A stretch of 14,861 nt of DNA, from the NCBI GenBank assembly GCA_012032575.1, contig JAAUSP010000131.1, positions 1 through 14,861 on the forward strand, in the 5' to 3' direction. Position numbers and translations under genes: made by a program. Below are positions 1 through 6,571 of the stretch, piece after piece. Source of the DNA: Anaerolineales bacterium (GTDB lineage: Bacteria; Chloroflexota; Anaerolineae; 4572-78; J111). Under the pieces are notes generated by a model. That model did no database searches. It worked only from the letters and a program-made list of their open reading frames with translations, and was not told the origin of the DNA. The first letter of the stretch is position 1, and each line of letters opens with the position of its first letter.

Positions 1-1
1 C

Positions 2-181
2 ATGAGCACCGGCTGCATGTTGAGCCGGGTTCGCACCGGCATGCAGCCCGACGAGATGACCTGCACTTTGCCCGCCCAACGCCTGCCCGAAGTGATTGAA
101 AAGCTTGAGGCCCGGCGGGTGGCTAACGCCGCCGTGGCTTCTTATGCCAGCAAAGATATGGCCCGCTTCGCCAACGCTTAA
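2..181 (+). CDS. C-terminal part of a DUF169-like protein (partial)
   Basis: Open frame from the window edge to TAA at 179-181. About 59 residues are visible; the true start is probably upstream of the window, so the ATG at base 2 should not be taken as the start. The pattern STGC, an Arg, a Thr-Gly pair, then DEM, a Pro-containing strand and a helix ending in an Ala-Asn pair resembles the C-terminal end of DUF169 proteins as I remember them. That family has no settled function. The next gene starts 18 bases downstream on the same strand with its own AGGAG, so the two are probably co-transcribed. The family call rests on a short tail and is only moderately sure. Confidence 0.5.
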   Translation: MSTGCMLSRVRTGMQPDEMTCTLPAQRLPEVIEKLEARRVANAAVASYASKDMARFANA

Positions 182-199
182 ACCAGGAGTTCAACACCT

Positions 200-556
200 A
201 TGGCCCCATCTTCTTCCCATCAGTCTATCGTTATCCTTGTCACTAACGACGGCATGGGCCGGTCAACAGTCGAATTGCAGCACAAACTTATCGGCACTTA
301 TCTCCGGCTGCTCGACGAAAGCAATACCTTACCTGCGGCCATTTGCTTCTATACCGATGGGGTCAAGCTGGTGGTCGAAGGTTCTCCCATCCTGGAGCAG
401 CTCAAATCGCTGGAGGCCAAAGGGGTGCATCTGATTGTTTGCCGCACCTGCCTGGAATATTTTGGCCTGGAGGAGCGGGTCCATGTTGGGGTCATCGGCG
501 GGATGACCGACATCATCGAGGCCCAATGGCGAGCCAGTAAAGTGATTACGCTTTAA
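200..556 (+). CDS. DsrE/YedF-like sulfur-relay family protein
   Basis: 118 residues from an ATG preceded by AGGAG at a good distance. It resembles the C-terminal DsrE-fold domain of the YedF proteins linked to sulfur and selenium metabolism. It has an N-terminal strand with TNDGMGR (15-21), YTDGVKL (51-57), a helix with EGSPILEQLKSLEAKGV (60-76), and a CxxC pair, Cys81 and Cys84, in CRTCLEYFGL. YedF proteins usually carry an N-terminal TusA-like domain; this one is the DsrE part alone. The cysteines could carry persulfide sulfur or bind a metal. It has no signal peptide or membrane segment, so it should be cytoplasmic. It follows the DUF169-like gene. The fold call is firm; the exact substrate is unknown. 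Confidence 0.8.
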   Translation: MAPSSSHQSIVILVTNDGMGRSTVELQHKLIGTYLRLLDESNTLPAAICFYTDGVKLVVEGSPILEQLKSLEAKGVHLIVCRTCLEYFGLEERVHVGVIGGMTDIIEAQWRASKVITL

Positions 557-586
557 GCCAAGTTGCCACCCTTGACTAATTTTCAG

Positions 587-631
587 CACAGAGGCGCAGA
601 GATTTTCTATTTTTTCCTCTGCGCCTCTGTG
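587..631. repeat. Perfect 15-bp inverted repeat, possible bidirectional terminator
   Basis: Arms 587-601 (CACAGAGGCGCAGAG) and 617-631 are exact reverse complements around a 15-base T-rich loop. It lies in the 127-base gap between the convergent yedF-like gene and the ABC permease gene. The wording (CTCTGCGCCTCTGTG followed by TCTTTGTGG) matches a dispersed intergenic repeat style seen in several phyla. A related but degenerate copy sits at 11601-11668. There is no clean T-tract on either side, so terminator function is only possible. Confidence 0.7.
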
Positions 632-683
632 TCTTTGTGGTAATTTTGAAGTTGCCGAAGCAGGTAGCAACTTGAGTTATTGA

Positions 684-1535
684 CTAATACTCCGACAAAC
701 TGCCACTCTGGCGGGCGCAGTTTTCTTCGCGGTGGTAGAGCCAGAAGCCCAGCCAGGGCATCAGCAGGCCAAAAGCGGTGACAATAACCAGCTCCACCTC
801 AATGGAGGCCAGTTCGGGAAAGCCAGGGGGATAATTCAGCATGGTGGAACGCAAAGCGTCCACGCAGTAGGAAAGGGGAAGCAGCCGCGAGATGATCTGG
901 ACAGGGGTGGGCAGCGCCGAAAAGGGGAAGAAGGGTGCGCACAGGATGATAAAGGAGAACTGGAAAAGATTGGCCAGGGTTTGAGCCGTCTCGCGGACCC
1001 GCAAAGTCAGGGCGGCAAAGGCGAAGCCAACCCCAAACGTGCCCGCCAAACTCAGCCCCAAAATGAGCAGCCCCAGTGGCAAATTGTGGATGGGCACTCG
1101 CCCGGCAATAGCCGAAACCAGCCAGAACGAGGCCAGCGCCAGCGCGCCCGTCCAGATCAAAGTTACCGTGACCCGCGAGACGAGGCTGGCCGATTTGGGG
1201 GCCGGACTCAGATAAAGTTGTTCCAGGGTGCCCTGTTTTTGCTCGCGGCGGATGTTATAGCCAATGGTCCAGAGGGTGTCGCTTAAAAAAATAAAGATAA
1301 TAAAGCCGTACATCACCAATCCCGCCCCCAAACTCCGGTAGTTGGCCGGAATATCGGGCGGAGTGAACATCGAGCCGGCCAGGACCATAATAGTAATAAT
1401 CAGAAAAATCTGGCCAAAACTGGCTACAAACTCCACCGGGTAGCGGGTCATAATCGTCAGCTCTTTGAGCGACATCGCTATCCAGGCCCTCAGCCAGGCA
1501 TTGAAACCGGCCACAGCTTCGCCTCCTCGCCTCAA
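684..1535 (-). CDS. ABC-2 type transporter permease (second permease)
   Basis: 283 residues if it starts at the TTG (1533-1535) that overlaps the stop of the previous permease by four bases; 263 if it starts at the ATG at 1475, giving MSLKELTIMTRYP. The second start looks more natural for the family: the first 20 residues include a piece coded by a GGCGAGGAGGCGA repeat seen again at 3864-3882. The protein has about six hydrophobic segments, a polar loop with RREQKQGTLEQLYLSP after the second segment (typical of ABC-2 permeases) and a short polar tail. It should form the membrane channel as a heterodimer with the upstream permease, powered by the ATPase at 2509. The substrate cannot be read from the sequence; drug, lipid or polymer export is usual for this family. 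Confidence 0.88.
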   Translation of the reverse strand: MRRGGEAVAGFNAWLRAWIAMSLKELTIMTRYPVEFVASFGQIFLIITIMVLAGSMFTPPDIPANYRSLGAGLVMYGFIIFIFLSDTLWTIGYNIRREQKQGTLEQLYLSPAPKSASLVSRVTVTLIWTGALALASFWLVSAIAGRVPIHNLPLGLLILGLSLAGTFGVGFAFAALTLRVRETAQTLANLFQFSFIILCAPFFPFSALPTPVQIISRLLPLSYCVDALRSTMLNYPPGFPELASIEVELVIVTAFGLLMPWLGFWLYHREENCARQSGSLSEY

Positions 1536-2374
1536 AACTCACCCACGCCTTGATTGCGCCGCAGCCCATGCTCGACCCGCCGAAATACCTCCATACTGAA
1601 CAGGGGAACAAAGAGCAAAAATACACCCAGCATAGCCAAATCCAGATACCACGTTTCAAAAAAGAAGCCGACTCCCAGCAGCGCCGAGCGCACCCCGTTG
1701 ACCATCCAGGTGGGAGGAAAAGCCAGCGCCAGCGCACGGACCAGCGGCGGCAGCACCGCCACCGGAAAGAAGATACCCATCAGAAAACTGACCAGCCACT
1801 GCATCAAGCCAACCAGGGCGTTGGTCTCTTTGACTTTGAGGACCAGCGCACCGAACAAAAAAGCCAGCCCATATAGCGGGATCAGGCCCACCAAAATAAA
1901 AACCAGGGCCAGCAGCACATCTCTCTGAACCGGATTGACCCAAAAAACCAGGCAGCCCAACAGATAGGCCAGGCTGGTGGTCAGTGCCCCGCGAATGGCG
2001 CTGTAAAGGGCCACACCGCCGGCCAGGGTCAGGCTGCTGGTGGGGGTCAGATAAACTGCTTCCAGAGTGCCAATCTCTTGTTCAAAACGCAGCCAATAGG
2101 CAATATCCCAAAAAGCCCGCGTGACCAGGGTAAAAACGTTGGAGCCGATCAATAAATAGGCCACATAATTGGTGGTCCCGGTATTGGCCGCAAAATTAGC
2201 CGCAGCGGCGGGACCGGCAGCCGCTTGACCCAACAGGATGGGCATCGAAGCCAGGACGGTGGGAACGATAATTTCGATGAACAGCTCGCCGGGATACCGG
2301 CTGGCGCTGAGCAGCCGCAGCCGGGTTTCGGCCAGGGCCGCCAACAGGTTATGTCGAAATAATAGTCCGTTCAT
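1532..2374 (-). CDS. ABC-2 type transporter permease (first permease)
   Basis: 280 residues starting at an ATG (2372-2374). Several hydrophobic segments lie between an N-terminal amphipathic stretch (ALAETRLRLLSASRYPGE) and a basic C-terminus (RRVEHGLRRNQG). A loop with RFEQEIGTLEAVYLTP around residues 93-108 corresponds to RREQKQGTLEQLYLSP in the other permease, so the two are diverged paralogues. Its stop overlaps the TTG of the next permease, which suggests translational coupling. A palindromic repeat separates it from the ATPase gene upstream. It is the inner-membrane half of an export-type ABC transporter; the substrate is not determined. Confidence 0.88.
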   Translation of the reverse strand: MNGLLFRHNLLAALAETRLRLLSASRYPGELFIEIIVPTVLASMPILLGQAAAGPAAAANFAANTGTTNYVAYLLIGSNVFTLVTRAFWDIAYWLRFEQEIGTLEAVYLTPTSSLTLAGGVALYSAIRGALTTSLAYLLGCLVFWVNPVQRDVLLALVFILVGLIPLYGLAFLFGALVLKVKETNALVGLMQWLVSFLMGIFFPVAVLPPLVRALALAFPPTWMVNGVRSALLGVGFFFETWYLDLAMLGVFLLFVPLFSMEVFRRVEHGLRRNQGVGEF

Positions 2375-2413
2375 TGGCCCGCCAAATTTCAGGTAAAAGG
2401 TTACTACTCAGCA

Positions 2414-2507
2414 CATGTCATTTCGAGACCGAAGGTCGAGAAATCCCCAGGGCGTAACAGGTAAAAGTAAGGTGTCGGGGATTTCTCCCTTTGGTCCAAA
2501 TGACATG
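2414..2507. repeat. Palindromic dispersed repeat, copy 1
   Basis: Imperfect inverted repeat: 2414-2448 (CATGTCATTTCGAGACCGAA and on to AAATCCCC) pairs with 2477-2507 (GGGGATTTCTCC to AAATGACATG). A second copy with the same arm wording is at 13288-13383. It fills the gap between the ABC ATPase and permease genes. The ATPase stop codon (2509-2511) lies just past its edge, in the GACATGCTCAGGC that is nearly repeated at copy 2 as GACATGCTTAGGC. It has no coding capacity. Confidence 0.85.
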
Positions 2508-2508
2508 C

Positions 2509-3513
2509 TCAGGCATCTCGCGTATCATCGGCCAGGGTGCGCCCGGTGCGGGCAATAAAAACGTCTTCCAGGGTCACTTCTTCGGGGACAATTTTCTGGA
2601 TAACGGCCTGGTGAGACGACAGCGTTTCAATCAAGCGGGGTAATAACAGGCGTTGATTCTGGGCGACCACGGTCAGTTGGGTTCGCCCGTCCATAGCAGA
2701 CCGAACGGCTTGAATTACGCCGGGTAGTGTTTGCACCACCTGGCTGGCTTCCGCCGAAATGACCCCTTCGATGCGGATAATTTCCTCCCGGCCCAGCGAG
2801 GCTTTCAACTCGGCCACCGTATCCAGCGCCAGCACTTCCCCTCGATCAATAATCGCCACCCGCTCACACATGGTTTCCGCTTCGGCCATGATGTGGGTGG
2901 TGTAGATCACCGTTTTGCCGGCCTGATTCAATTCCCGAACGACAGCCCGCAGTTCACGGGCGGAAGGCAAATCGAGGGTGTTGGTGGGTTCATCTAAAAT
3001 CAGGAGGGGGGCATCATTGATGAGCGACTTGGCGAAGGCCAGCTTCATCTTTTGACCGGACGAGTAGGTTTCAACCGTGCGGTCGGCAATGGCGGAAAGG
3101 TTCAGGCGCTCGATAATCTCATCGGTTCGGCGGCGGCCCTCCGCCTGTCCCAGATGATACAACGCTCCAAAAAACAGCAGATTCTCGCGCCCGGTCAGCT
3201 TCCAATACAGGCCCCGCTCGCCCATCAGCATACAGCCAACGCTGGCCCGGATCAGGTTGTCCTGCTCGGTCAGGCGGAAACCGTTAATCCAGGCTGTGCC
3301 ACCGGAAGGCAGCAAAAGGGTGGTCAGGCATTTGATCAGCGTGGTCTTACCCGCGCCGTTGGGACCAAGCAAACCAAAAATCTCGCCGGGTTGGATTTCC
3401 AGCGAGATGGTCTTCAGCGCCTCAACCGATTTTTTCTCAGACTTGAATAAGCCCTGGCGCTGCCGGGTGAGATAGGTTTTGCTGAGGTTTTCTACCGTAA
3501 CTTGTCCAAGCAT
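2509..3513 (-). CDS. ABC transporter ATP-binding protein
   Basis: 334 residues from the ATG at 3511-3513 (MLGQVTVENLSKTY), with GAGG four bases before it. A longer frame to a TTG at 3552 is unlikely because that codon lies in the promoter -35. Motifs in order: Walker A GPNGAGKTT (50-58), Q/E-loop region GERGLYWKLTG, signature ETYSSGQKMKLAFAK, Walker B LLILDEPTNTLD, and switch histidine YTTH. The C-terminal domain of about 90 residues ends in the EVTLEDVFIARTGR stretch usual for ABC-2 exporter ATPases of the DrrA/NatA type. It hydrolyses ATP on the cytoplasmic face to drive the two permeases that follow. The signature is SSGQ rather than LSGGQ, a common variant. Its last codons and stop abut a palindromic repeat. 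Confidence 0.93.
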   Translation of the reverse strand: MLGQVTVENLSKTYLTRQRQGLFKSEKKSVEALKTISLEIQPGEIFGLLGPNGAGKTTLIKCLTTLLLPSGGTAWINGFRLTEQDNLIRASVGCMLMGERGLYWKLTGRENLLFFGALYHLGQAEGRRRTDEIIERLNLSAIADRTVETYSSGQKMKLAFAKSLINDAPLLILDEPTNTLDLPSARELRAVVRELNQAGKTVIYTTHIMAEAETMCERVAIIDRGEVLALDTVAELKASLGREEIIRIEGVISAEASQVVQTLPGVIQAVRSAMDGRTQLTVVAQNQRLLLPRLIETLSSHQAVIQKIVPEEVTLEDVFIARTGRTLADDTRDA

Positions 3514-3523
3514 AGCCTCAACG

Positions 3524-3552
3524 ATTGTACGTTGCGGCCAGAGGAAAGTCAA
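3524..3552 (-). promoter_or_regulatory. Sigma-70-type promoter of the ABC exporter operon
   Basis: On the minus strand, -35 TTGACT (plus-strand 3547-3552), a 17-base spacer, and -10 TACAAT (3524-3529). The ATG of the ATPase begins only ten bases after the -10, so the transcript would be leaderless or have a leader of a few bases. The fit to consensus is good; activity is inferred. Confidence 0.65.
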
Positions 3553-3584
3553 GAGGATTGAGCCGAATCGAAGCTAATCCATTC

Positions 3585-3833
3585 TCAAGCCGCTTTAACT
3601 TTAAGCGAGTCTTGTTCCTCACCAATCCAAAAATGGTGGCGACGCACATCAGTCGCCGGTTTTAAGCGGATACCGCCAATCTCGTCAGTTTGCCCATCGA
3701 AATCCGTGCTGCTAATGTAGCAAGTGGTTGGCCGGCGGCCAAATCTCGATTGGTAACGGGTCGCCGCCCGGTTGATCTTGTCAGCCATTTGGCGCTGCGG
3801 ATCATTGTCGAACCAGAGAAGACCTTCTTTCAT
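3585..3833 (-). CDS. Small conserved-looking hypothetical protein (82 aa)
   Basis: Starts at the ATG 3831-3833 with a strong GGGAGG about five bases upstream. The open frame runs further upstream, but those 30 codons cross a GC-rich hairpin and have no ribosome site, so I reject them. The protein is soluble and basic. It has MKEGLLWFDNDP at the start, a helix ADKINRAATRYQSRFGRRP, then a strand CYISSTDFD and RLKPATDVRRHHFWIG near the end. It is not an enzyme family I can name. I have an impression of similar short proteins in Chloroflexota that begin with LWFD-N/D-DP, but cannot place a function. It lies 86 bases after the membrane protein gene and may end the FtsK-like operon. Confidence 0.75.
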   Translation of the reverse strand: MKEGLLWFDNDPQRQMADKINRAATRYQSRFGRRPTTCYISSTDFDGQTDEIGGIRLKPATDVRRHHFWIGEEQDSLKVKAA

Positions 3834-3863
3834 AAAAACCTCCCAAAAAAGACGCGATGAGGC

Positions 3864-3914
3864 GTGAGGCGAGGAGGCGAGGCGACTGTTCGCGTCCTCG
3901 CCTCTTCGCCTCAC
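3864..3914. repeat. GC-rich hairpin of GAGGCGAGG units
   Basis: Left arm 3864-3882 and right arm 3896-3914 pair over 19 bases with one mismatch around a 13-base loop. The units GAGGCGAGG and GCCTCCTCGCCTC are low-complexity. A fragment of the same wording occurs at 1518-1534 in the start of the second permease. It lies between two minus-strand genes and could slow or process the transcript, but no T-tract follows. Confidence 0.65.
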
Positions 3915-3919
3915 CGCCC

Positions 3920-4321
3920 TCATTGATTGACTTCATCCCAAAACGTCGGCAGAATATCGCCCACAGATTCGGTATTTTCCTGGCCGATGACCTTGAAGCT
4001 CCGGCCGCCCATCGGCGGCGGGCCGGCGGACAGGGCGGCGGAGGGATAGGGGCTGCCATACCCCTGCGTTCCCTGCCCATTGACCACCACCACCGGGGGA
4101 TATTGGCCGCCGAAGGGGCGCATCTGGCCCATTTGCATTTCCATTTGTTTGTCGCGCTGGCGCATCACCCAGACCAACAAAGCGCTGGTGGGGATAGACG
4201 CGAGCACGCCACAAATAATACCAATGACCACGGCAATGGCATCGGGACTCATGCGGGTGCCCATCACCACGGCCAGGGTGACGACAAATACAATCGCGGC
4301 AATATAAATAAATCTTTTCAT
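3920..4321 (-). CDS. Small membrane protein with two helices and a Gly/Pro-rich tail
   Basis: 133 residues from an ATG with AGGAAAGGA upstream. A helix covers residues 4-21 and a second about 28-52, followed by a basic and Met/Gln-rich linker (MRQRDKQMEMQMGQM). Next comes a Gly/Pro/Tyr-rich stretch (66-106), then a short conserved-looking end SFKVIGQENTESVGDILPTFWDEV. No known family is recognised. It sits 45 bases downstream of the corrected stop of the FtsK-like ATPase, so they are probably one transcript. A role as a membrane partner of the ATPase is plausible but unproven. Topology is probably a hairpin with the long tail in the cytoplasm. Confidence 0.8.
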   Translation of the reverse strand: MKRFIYIAAIVFVVTLAVVMGTRMSPDAIAVVIGIICGVLASIPTSALLVWVMRQRDKQMEMQMGQMRPFGGQYPPVVVVNGQGTQGYGSPYPSAALSAGPPPMGGRSFKVIGQENTESVGDILPTFWDEVNQ

Positions 4322-4366
4322 CGGTTGTCCGTCCTTTCCTACGTGGCGCTGCGGCCTTCCCCACAG

Positions 4367-4592
4367 CTATTTGATAAGTCTGAGTTGGTGGCCAAACATC
4401 AACCCCAAGCCGCGTTTCTTAGCTACGGGCGGGATGGCTGGCGCTGCGCGACCATCCGTACCTGTGGCTGCCTGCACGCTTTCGGCTTCGGTCAGCCAGC
4501 GGCGGCTGTGGCGACCACCCGCGTTCATTCGCCCGACAATTTGCCGGATTTCCTGCTCGTTGACATAAGCCGCCTGGAATCGAGTGACGTGC
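4367..4592 (-). pseudogene. Out-of-frame C-terminal tail of the FtsK-like ATPase
   Basis: In the next frame, from about 4590 down to TAG at 4367-4369, the DNA reads GHVTRFQAAYVNEQEIRQIV and on through GRMN. This is the normal continuation of FtsK/SpoIIIE ATPases after the GDFLLVA strand. About 74 residues follow, ending in GLGLMFGHQLRLIK. One extra C between 4590 and 4591 would join it to the main frame and give a 416-residue protein. It is part of the preceding gene, not a separate one. Confidence 0.8.
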
Positions 4593-5616
4593 CCTTGGCC
4601 ACTAATAAAAAGTCCCCGCGACCGAGCAGTTTTTCCGCCCCTGTGCCTGGAATGCCGGCGGCAATCTTGGCGTCGTCGGCGCTGGCCACGCTGCCCACCA
4701 GCCGCACCGGGAAGTTGCTGCGGGTCAGGCTGCCGATGCTGGCCGCCAGCGGTTTCTGGGTGCAGGCAATAATATGCAATCCGGCGCTGCGGCCGCGTTG
4801 GGTCAGGCGAGTCATCAGCCGATCCATGGCCTTGCCGCCTTGCTCCATCAGGTCGGCCACTTCGTCAATAAAAATTACCACGCGCGGTTCCGAGATGTTT
4901 TCGCGGTCACGCCGGACCATTTCCTCAACCATTTCGCCCAGCAAGAAGATAGCCTGATGCACCTCGTGAACGGCCGGACGTAACAGGTGAGGCAGTCCGC
5001 CGCCCAATTTATCAAAGGCAGTGAAGGGATCAAAACCGTTGCCTTTGGGGTCAATAAAAACCATCTGCACTTCGCCCAGGCGATTGTGCATGGCCAGCGA
5101 GAGGGCCATGCTCCGCACCAGGGCCGTTTTGCCGGAACCAGTGGTACCGGAAACCAGCACGTGGGCTACTTCGGGCGAGGGCAGACGGAGTAGTAACGGC
5201 ACGCCGGTTTCGTCAAGACCCAGGATGGCGGTCTGTTTGGGAATGTCCTTTAGCCGCCGGCACAAATTTAGCAGCCGGACTACTTGCCCATCCTCGCGGG
5301 GCACGTCTATCTGAATGGCCGCCCCGTGCCGCGAAACCCGAACCCCCTGCGCACCCAGCCGCATGGCCACTTCTTCCGACAGGGCCATAATGCGAGACAC
5401 TTTGGTGGTGATTTCCGGGATGATCTGGTAACTGACCCAGCGGGGCGTGACAATGCCGCCCATAACCCGGCCCGGTACGCGATGGCTGGTCAATACCATC
5501 TCGATTTGATCGGCTTGGTACTCCAATACACGCCGCATATACGTCTCCTGGTCTAGGTTCTCCCAGTGTATGGGGTAATTTAGTTGCTCGAGCATGGCCC
5601 CTCGCGCCGACACCAC
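4525..5616 (-). CDS. FtsK/SpoIIIE-type DNA translocase ATPase (frameshifted near the end)
   Basis: 363 residues in the visible frame, from a GTG at 5614-5616 (GAGGGGG just upstream); an ATG at 5593-5595 (MLEQLNYP) is an alternative start. An N-terminal alpha-type domain (about 30-125) is followed by the RecA-like motor: Walker A GTTGSGKT (157-164), FIDPKGN (188-194), Walker B VVIFIDEVADLM (246-257), TQKP (286-289) and PVRLVGSV. It has no membrane segments or DNA-reading gamma domain, so it is a soluble motor of the plasmid, mobile-element or FtsK-like kind rather than cell-division FtsK. After Gly342 the frame departs from the family; the correct tail continues in another frame to 4367. The first of three genes in a likely operon. 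It sits just downstream of the SOS block, with no SOS box of its own. Confidence 0.88.
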   Translation of the reverse strand: MVSARGAMLEQLNYPIHWENLDQETYMRRVLEYQADQIEMVLTSHRVPGRVMGGIVTPRWVSYQIIPEITTKVSRIMALSEEVAMRLGAQGVRVSRHGAAIQIDVPREDGQVVRLLNLCRRLKDIPKQTAILGLDETGVPLLLRLPSPEVAHVLVSGTTGSGKTALVRSMALSLAMHNRLGEVQMVFIDPKGNGFDPFTAFDKLGGGLPHLLRPAVHEVHQAIFLLGEMVEEMVRRDRENISEPRVVIFIDEVADLMEQGGKAMDRLMTRLTQRGRSAGLHIIACTQKPLAASIGSLTRSNFPVRLVGSVASADDAKIAAGIPGTGAEKLLGRGDFLLVAKGTSLDSRRLMSTSRKSGKLSGE

Positions 5617-5828
5617 CCCCTCACACTGCTTTGAGCTGTGTGTCCGGCTAATCCTGAGTCGTTTTCACTTCAGTTGGTTTTTCCTGCTGTGACCGCATTC
5701 CACTCTAAGATTAGTTGGCCATCAATCCAACCTGGCAGCTTTTCACGTATAAGCGGTTTCTAGATTCTCCGGCAATGTTTTTTTGGCTTTCAAAACCCTG
5801 TTTGACGTCTGAGATGCATTTGGTTTCT

Positions 5829-6431
5829 TTAACTCACCTGGCGAATGATCGCCATCACTCTACCTTCAACCTGAACAGCCGCCGGCTTTACCAACACCGG
5901 CTCCAGCGTAGGATTAGCTGGCTGTAAGCGCACATGGCCGTTTTCCCGATAGTAGTGCTTGAGAGTCGTGCAATCTTGCTCCAGGAGCCGTACCGCAACC
6001 AACTCGCCATTTTTGGCCTGATTTTGGCGCTGGATTATGACAATGTCGCCGTCGTTGACCAGGGCATCTAACATTGAATCACCCTGTACCTTGAGGGCGT
6101 ATAAATCAGGAGTATTAGAAACAATATCGCAGGTTAATTCGACTACTTCTTGCTCATCCAGGTCGGCTAGCGGTTCCGGCAGTATCGGACTGCTGGTCAA
6201 GGGCACGGTAAAGGGTTCGCGTTCATTCGCCAAACGAATGCCACGCGGGGTATTGGGTGAACGGCTCAACAAGGACGCGCCTGCCAATGCTTCCAGGTGA
6301 TAATTTACCAGGGATTTGGTACTGATTTTGAGTCCGGCCCGAATTTCTTCCAGGGTGGGTGGGTAGCCATTTCTACCAACAAAGGTTTCGATAAACGCCA
6401 GCATCTGTTTTTGTTTGTCACTGATTCTCAT
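5829..6431 (-). CDS. LexA paralogue lacking the self-cleavage site
   Basis: 200 residues, ATG at 6429-6431 with AAGGAG upstream. The N-terminus is a LexA winged HTH: YPPTLEEIRAGLKISTKSLVNYHLEAL (23-49), then RGIRL. The C-terminal S24 domain keeps nucleophile Ser119 (GDSMLDAL) and Lys158 (TTLKHYY). The segment aligned with LexA's Ala-Gly site reads VPLTSSPILPEPLAD (77-91), with no Ala-Gly; the scissile pair is replaced by Leu-Pro. It should therefore bind DNA and perhaps dimerise but not self-cleave in the usual way. It has its own promoter with two SOS boxes and ends 212 bases before the FtsK-like gene. It may act as a lasting second repressor, or be cut by another protease. LexA relatedness is certain; the altered function is inferred. 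Confidence 0.9.
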   Translation of the reverse strand: MRISDKQKQMLAFIETFVGRNGYPPTLEEIRAGLKISTKSLVNYHLEALAGASLLSRSPNTPRGIRLANEREPFTVPLTSSPILPEPLADLDEQEVVELTCDIVSNTPDLYALKVQGDSMLDALVNDGDIVIIQRQNQAKNGELVAVRLLEQDCTTLKHYYRENGHVRLQPANPTLEPVLVKPAAVQVEGRVMAIIRQVS

Positions 6432-6476
6432 AAGTTATCTGGCTCCTTTCATCGCAAGTTCAAACAGGGGGACACT

Positions 6477-6490
6477 AGAACACACGTTCT
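6477..6490. promoter_or_regulatory. SOS box (second operator of the LexA paralogue)
   Basis: AGAACACACGTTCT: GAAC and GTTC half-sites around ACAC, with extra flanking T and A making six-base inverted arms (6476-6491). It lies just downstream of the expected transcription start, and 31 bases (three helical turns) from the other box. Confidence 0.88.
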
Positions 6491-6499
6491 AGCAAAACC

Positions 6500-6529
6500 A
6501 TTATACCAGAACACACGTTCTAAAGTCAA
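6500..6529 (-). promoter_or_regulatory. Promoter of the LexA paralogue
   Basis: Minus-strand -35 TTGACT (6524-6529), 18-base spacer, -10 TATAAT (6500-6505). An SOS box fills the spacer. Spacing and layout equal those of the lexA promoter at 9008-9037. Confidence 0.85.
6508..6521. promoter_or_regulatory. SOS box (first operator of the LexA paralogue)
   Basis: AGAACACACGTTCT lies between the -35 and -10, where bound LexA would block RNA polymerase. The 14-base core is identical to the box at 6477-6490. Confidence 0.9.
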
Positions 6530-6571
6530 GTCCGAGTTTGACAAATTAGCTTAAAAATGAAAGGTGTTTAC

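Noticed and set aside
3834..3923. N-terminal extension of the 82-residue protein
   Set aside because: The extra codons cross the GC-rich hairpin and lack a ribosome site, while the ATG at 3833 has a strong GGGAGG.
3857..4957. Long plus-strand open frame of 366 codons
   Set aside because: It lies opposite the membrane protein and the ATPase, whose motifs are clear; its residue content is typical of an antisense shadow.
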